From NCBI GenBank assembly GCA_001548435.1, contig AP017308.1, forward strand, positions 1,993,030 through 2,057,029: a stretch of 64,000 nucleotides of DNA, read 5' to 3'. The position numbers and the translations under genes were made by a program. Below are positions 63,846 through 64,000 of the stretch, in pieces; the stretch's first letter is position 1, and each line of letters opens with the position of its first letter. Below the pieces are notes generated by a model. It was not told the origin of the DNA. It searched no databases and was given only the letters and a program-made list of their open reading frames with translations. The DNA comes from Leptolyngbya sp. NIES-3755. GTDB taxonomy: Bacteria; Cyanobacteriota; Cyanobacteriia; Leptolyngbyales; Leptolyngbyaceae.

Positions 63846-64000
63846 GAATGTGATGCAGTTCGATCGTGGATGACTTTTGGGAGAGGGCTTCGATCGCTGA
63901 AATTCGAGCAGTTTCCTGAATTTCTCCGCCTGTCAGAGTGTACTTTTTCGCCAGCGTTTTCCAGTCAATTTCGGCAACAGGAGTTTCTTTCGGGAAAGCT
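63817..64000 (-). CDS. AAA ATPase, C-terminal fragment (gene continues beyond right edge)
   Basis: On the minus strand an open frame enters from base 64000 and ends at TAA 63819-63817, giving 60 residues. The stretch KYTLTGGEIQETARISAIEA is the lid-helix pattern of AAA-family ATPases, where sensor-2 helices follow a (L/T)(S/T)GGEI motif. No Walker sites are inside the window, so the subgroup cannot be given. The frame overlaps the end of the convergent small membrane protein gene by 29 bases. Confidence 0.75.
   Translation of the reverse strand, partial: AFPKETPVAEIDWKTLAKKYTLTGGEIQETARISAIEALSQKSSTIELHHILKAIDRLSR

Noticed and set aside
1-64000. CRISPR array, tRNA, rRNA, insertion sequence or prophage
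   Set aside because: No regular spacer-repeat pattern, cloverleaf, rRNA stretch, transposase or phage protein was found on either strand by eye.

Overview
The window is chromosomal DNA of a cyanobacterium, most like a filamentous Leptolyngbya-type organism; the genus is a guess from gene content, not a database match. The evidence is the dense scatter of the cyanobacterial palindrome GCGATCGC and its core CGATCG, a tandem-domain carboxysome shell protein (CcmP type), a DUF3110 protein, an Hho/Deg protease and several small proteins of cyanobacterial style. I see no tRNA, rRNA, CRISPR array or insertion sequence.

Layout. 1-2590 (+): the end of cheR, a receiver-less cheB and a REC-PAS-histidine kinase. 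2604-4019 (-): a pentapeptide-repeat protein and ccmP. 4190-6321 (+): two glycosyltransferases, then recJ and a small Cys-rich protein. 8939-10601 (+): two PotB/PotC-like ABC permeases. 10623-12916 (-): DUF3110, a membrane protein, a PuuE-type allantoinase and a small protein. About 13-43.5 kb (-): a large surface-glycan locus. 44168-44806 (+): a LuxR-type response regulator inside that locus. 44771-53674 (-): a second glycan block with its own ABC exporter. 53719-55548 (+): an MsbA-like ABC exporter. 55550-63378: a CHASE3-HAMP-GAF hybrid kinase with three receivers, msrB, a Deg protease, a site-2 protease with CBS domains and an AI-2E/PerM membrane protein. The right edge cuts an AAA ATPase gene on the minus strand.

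How the glycan genes fit together. Including the two on the left, I count about 23 glycosyltransferase-type genes: seven GT2, seven GT4, two GT8-like, two CgeB-like, one GT39, one NodZ-like, one polysialyltransferase-like, one other GT-B and one WecA/WbpL-type lipid-sugar initiator. They sit with an epimerase, two LbH acetyltransferases, a Wzy/WaaL-like membrane protein and two separate Wzm/Wzt-type ABC transporters whose ATPases carry different C-terminal domains. The only complete nucleotide-sugar route visible is for CMP-Kdo: kdsD, kdsB, kdsA and kdsC, interrupted by an MBOAT/SGNH O-acylation pair. Many genes overlap by 4 bases, so translation is probably coupled. Several gene types occur twice (GT2, GT8, CgeB, Wzt, Wzm, LbH, YdcF), suggesting growth by internal duplication. 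My best candidate for something new is a Kdo-containing, O-acylated surface glycan whose Kdo is added by the polysialyltransferase-like enzyme; this is inference.
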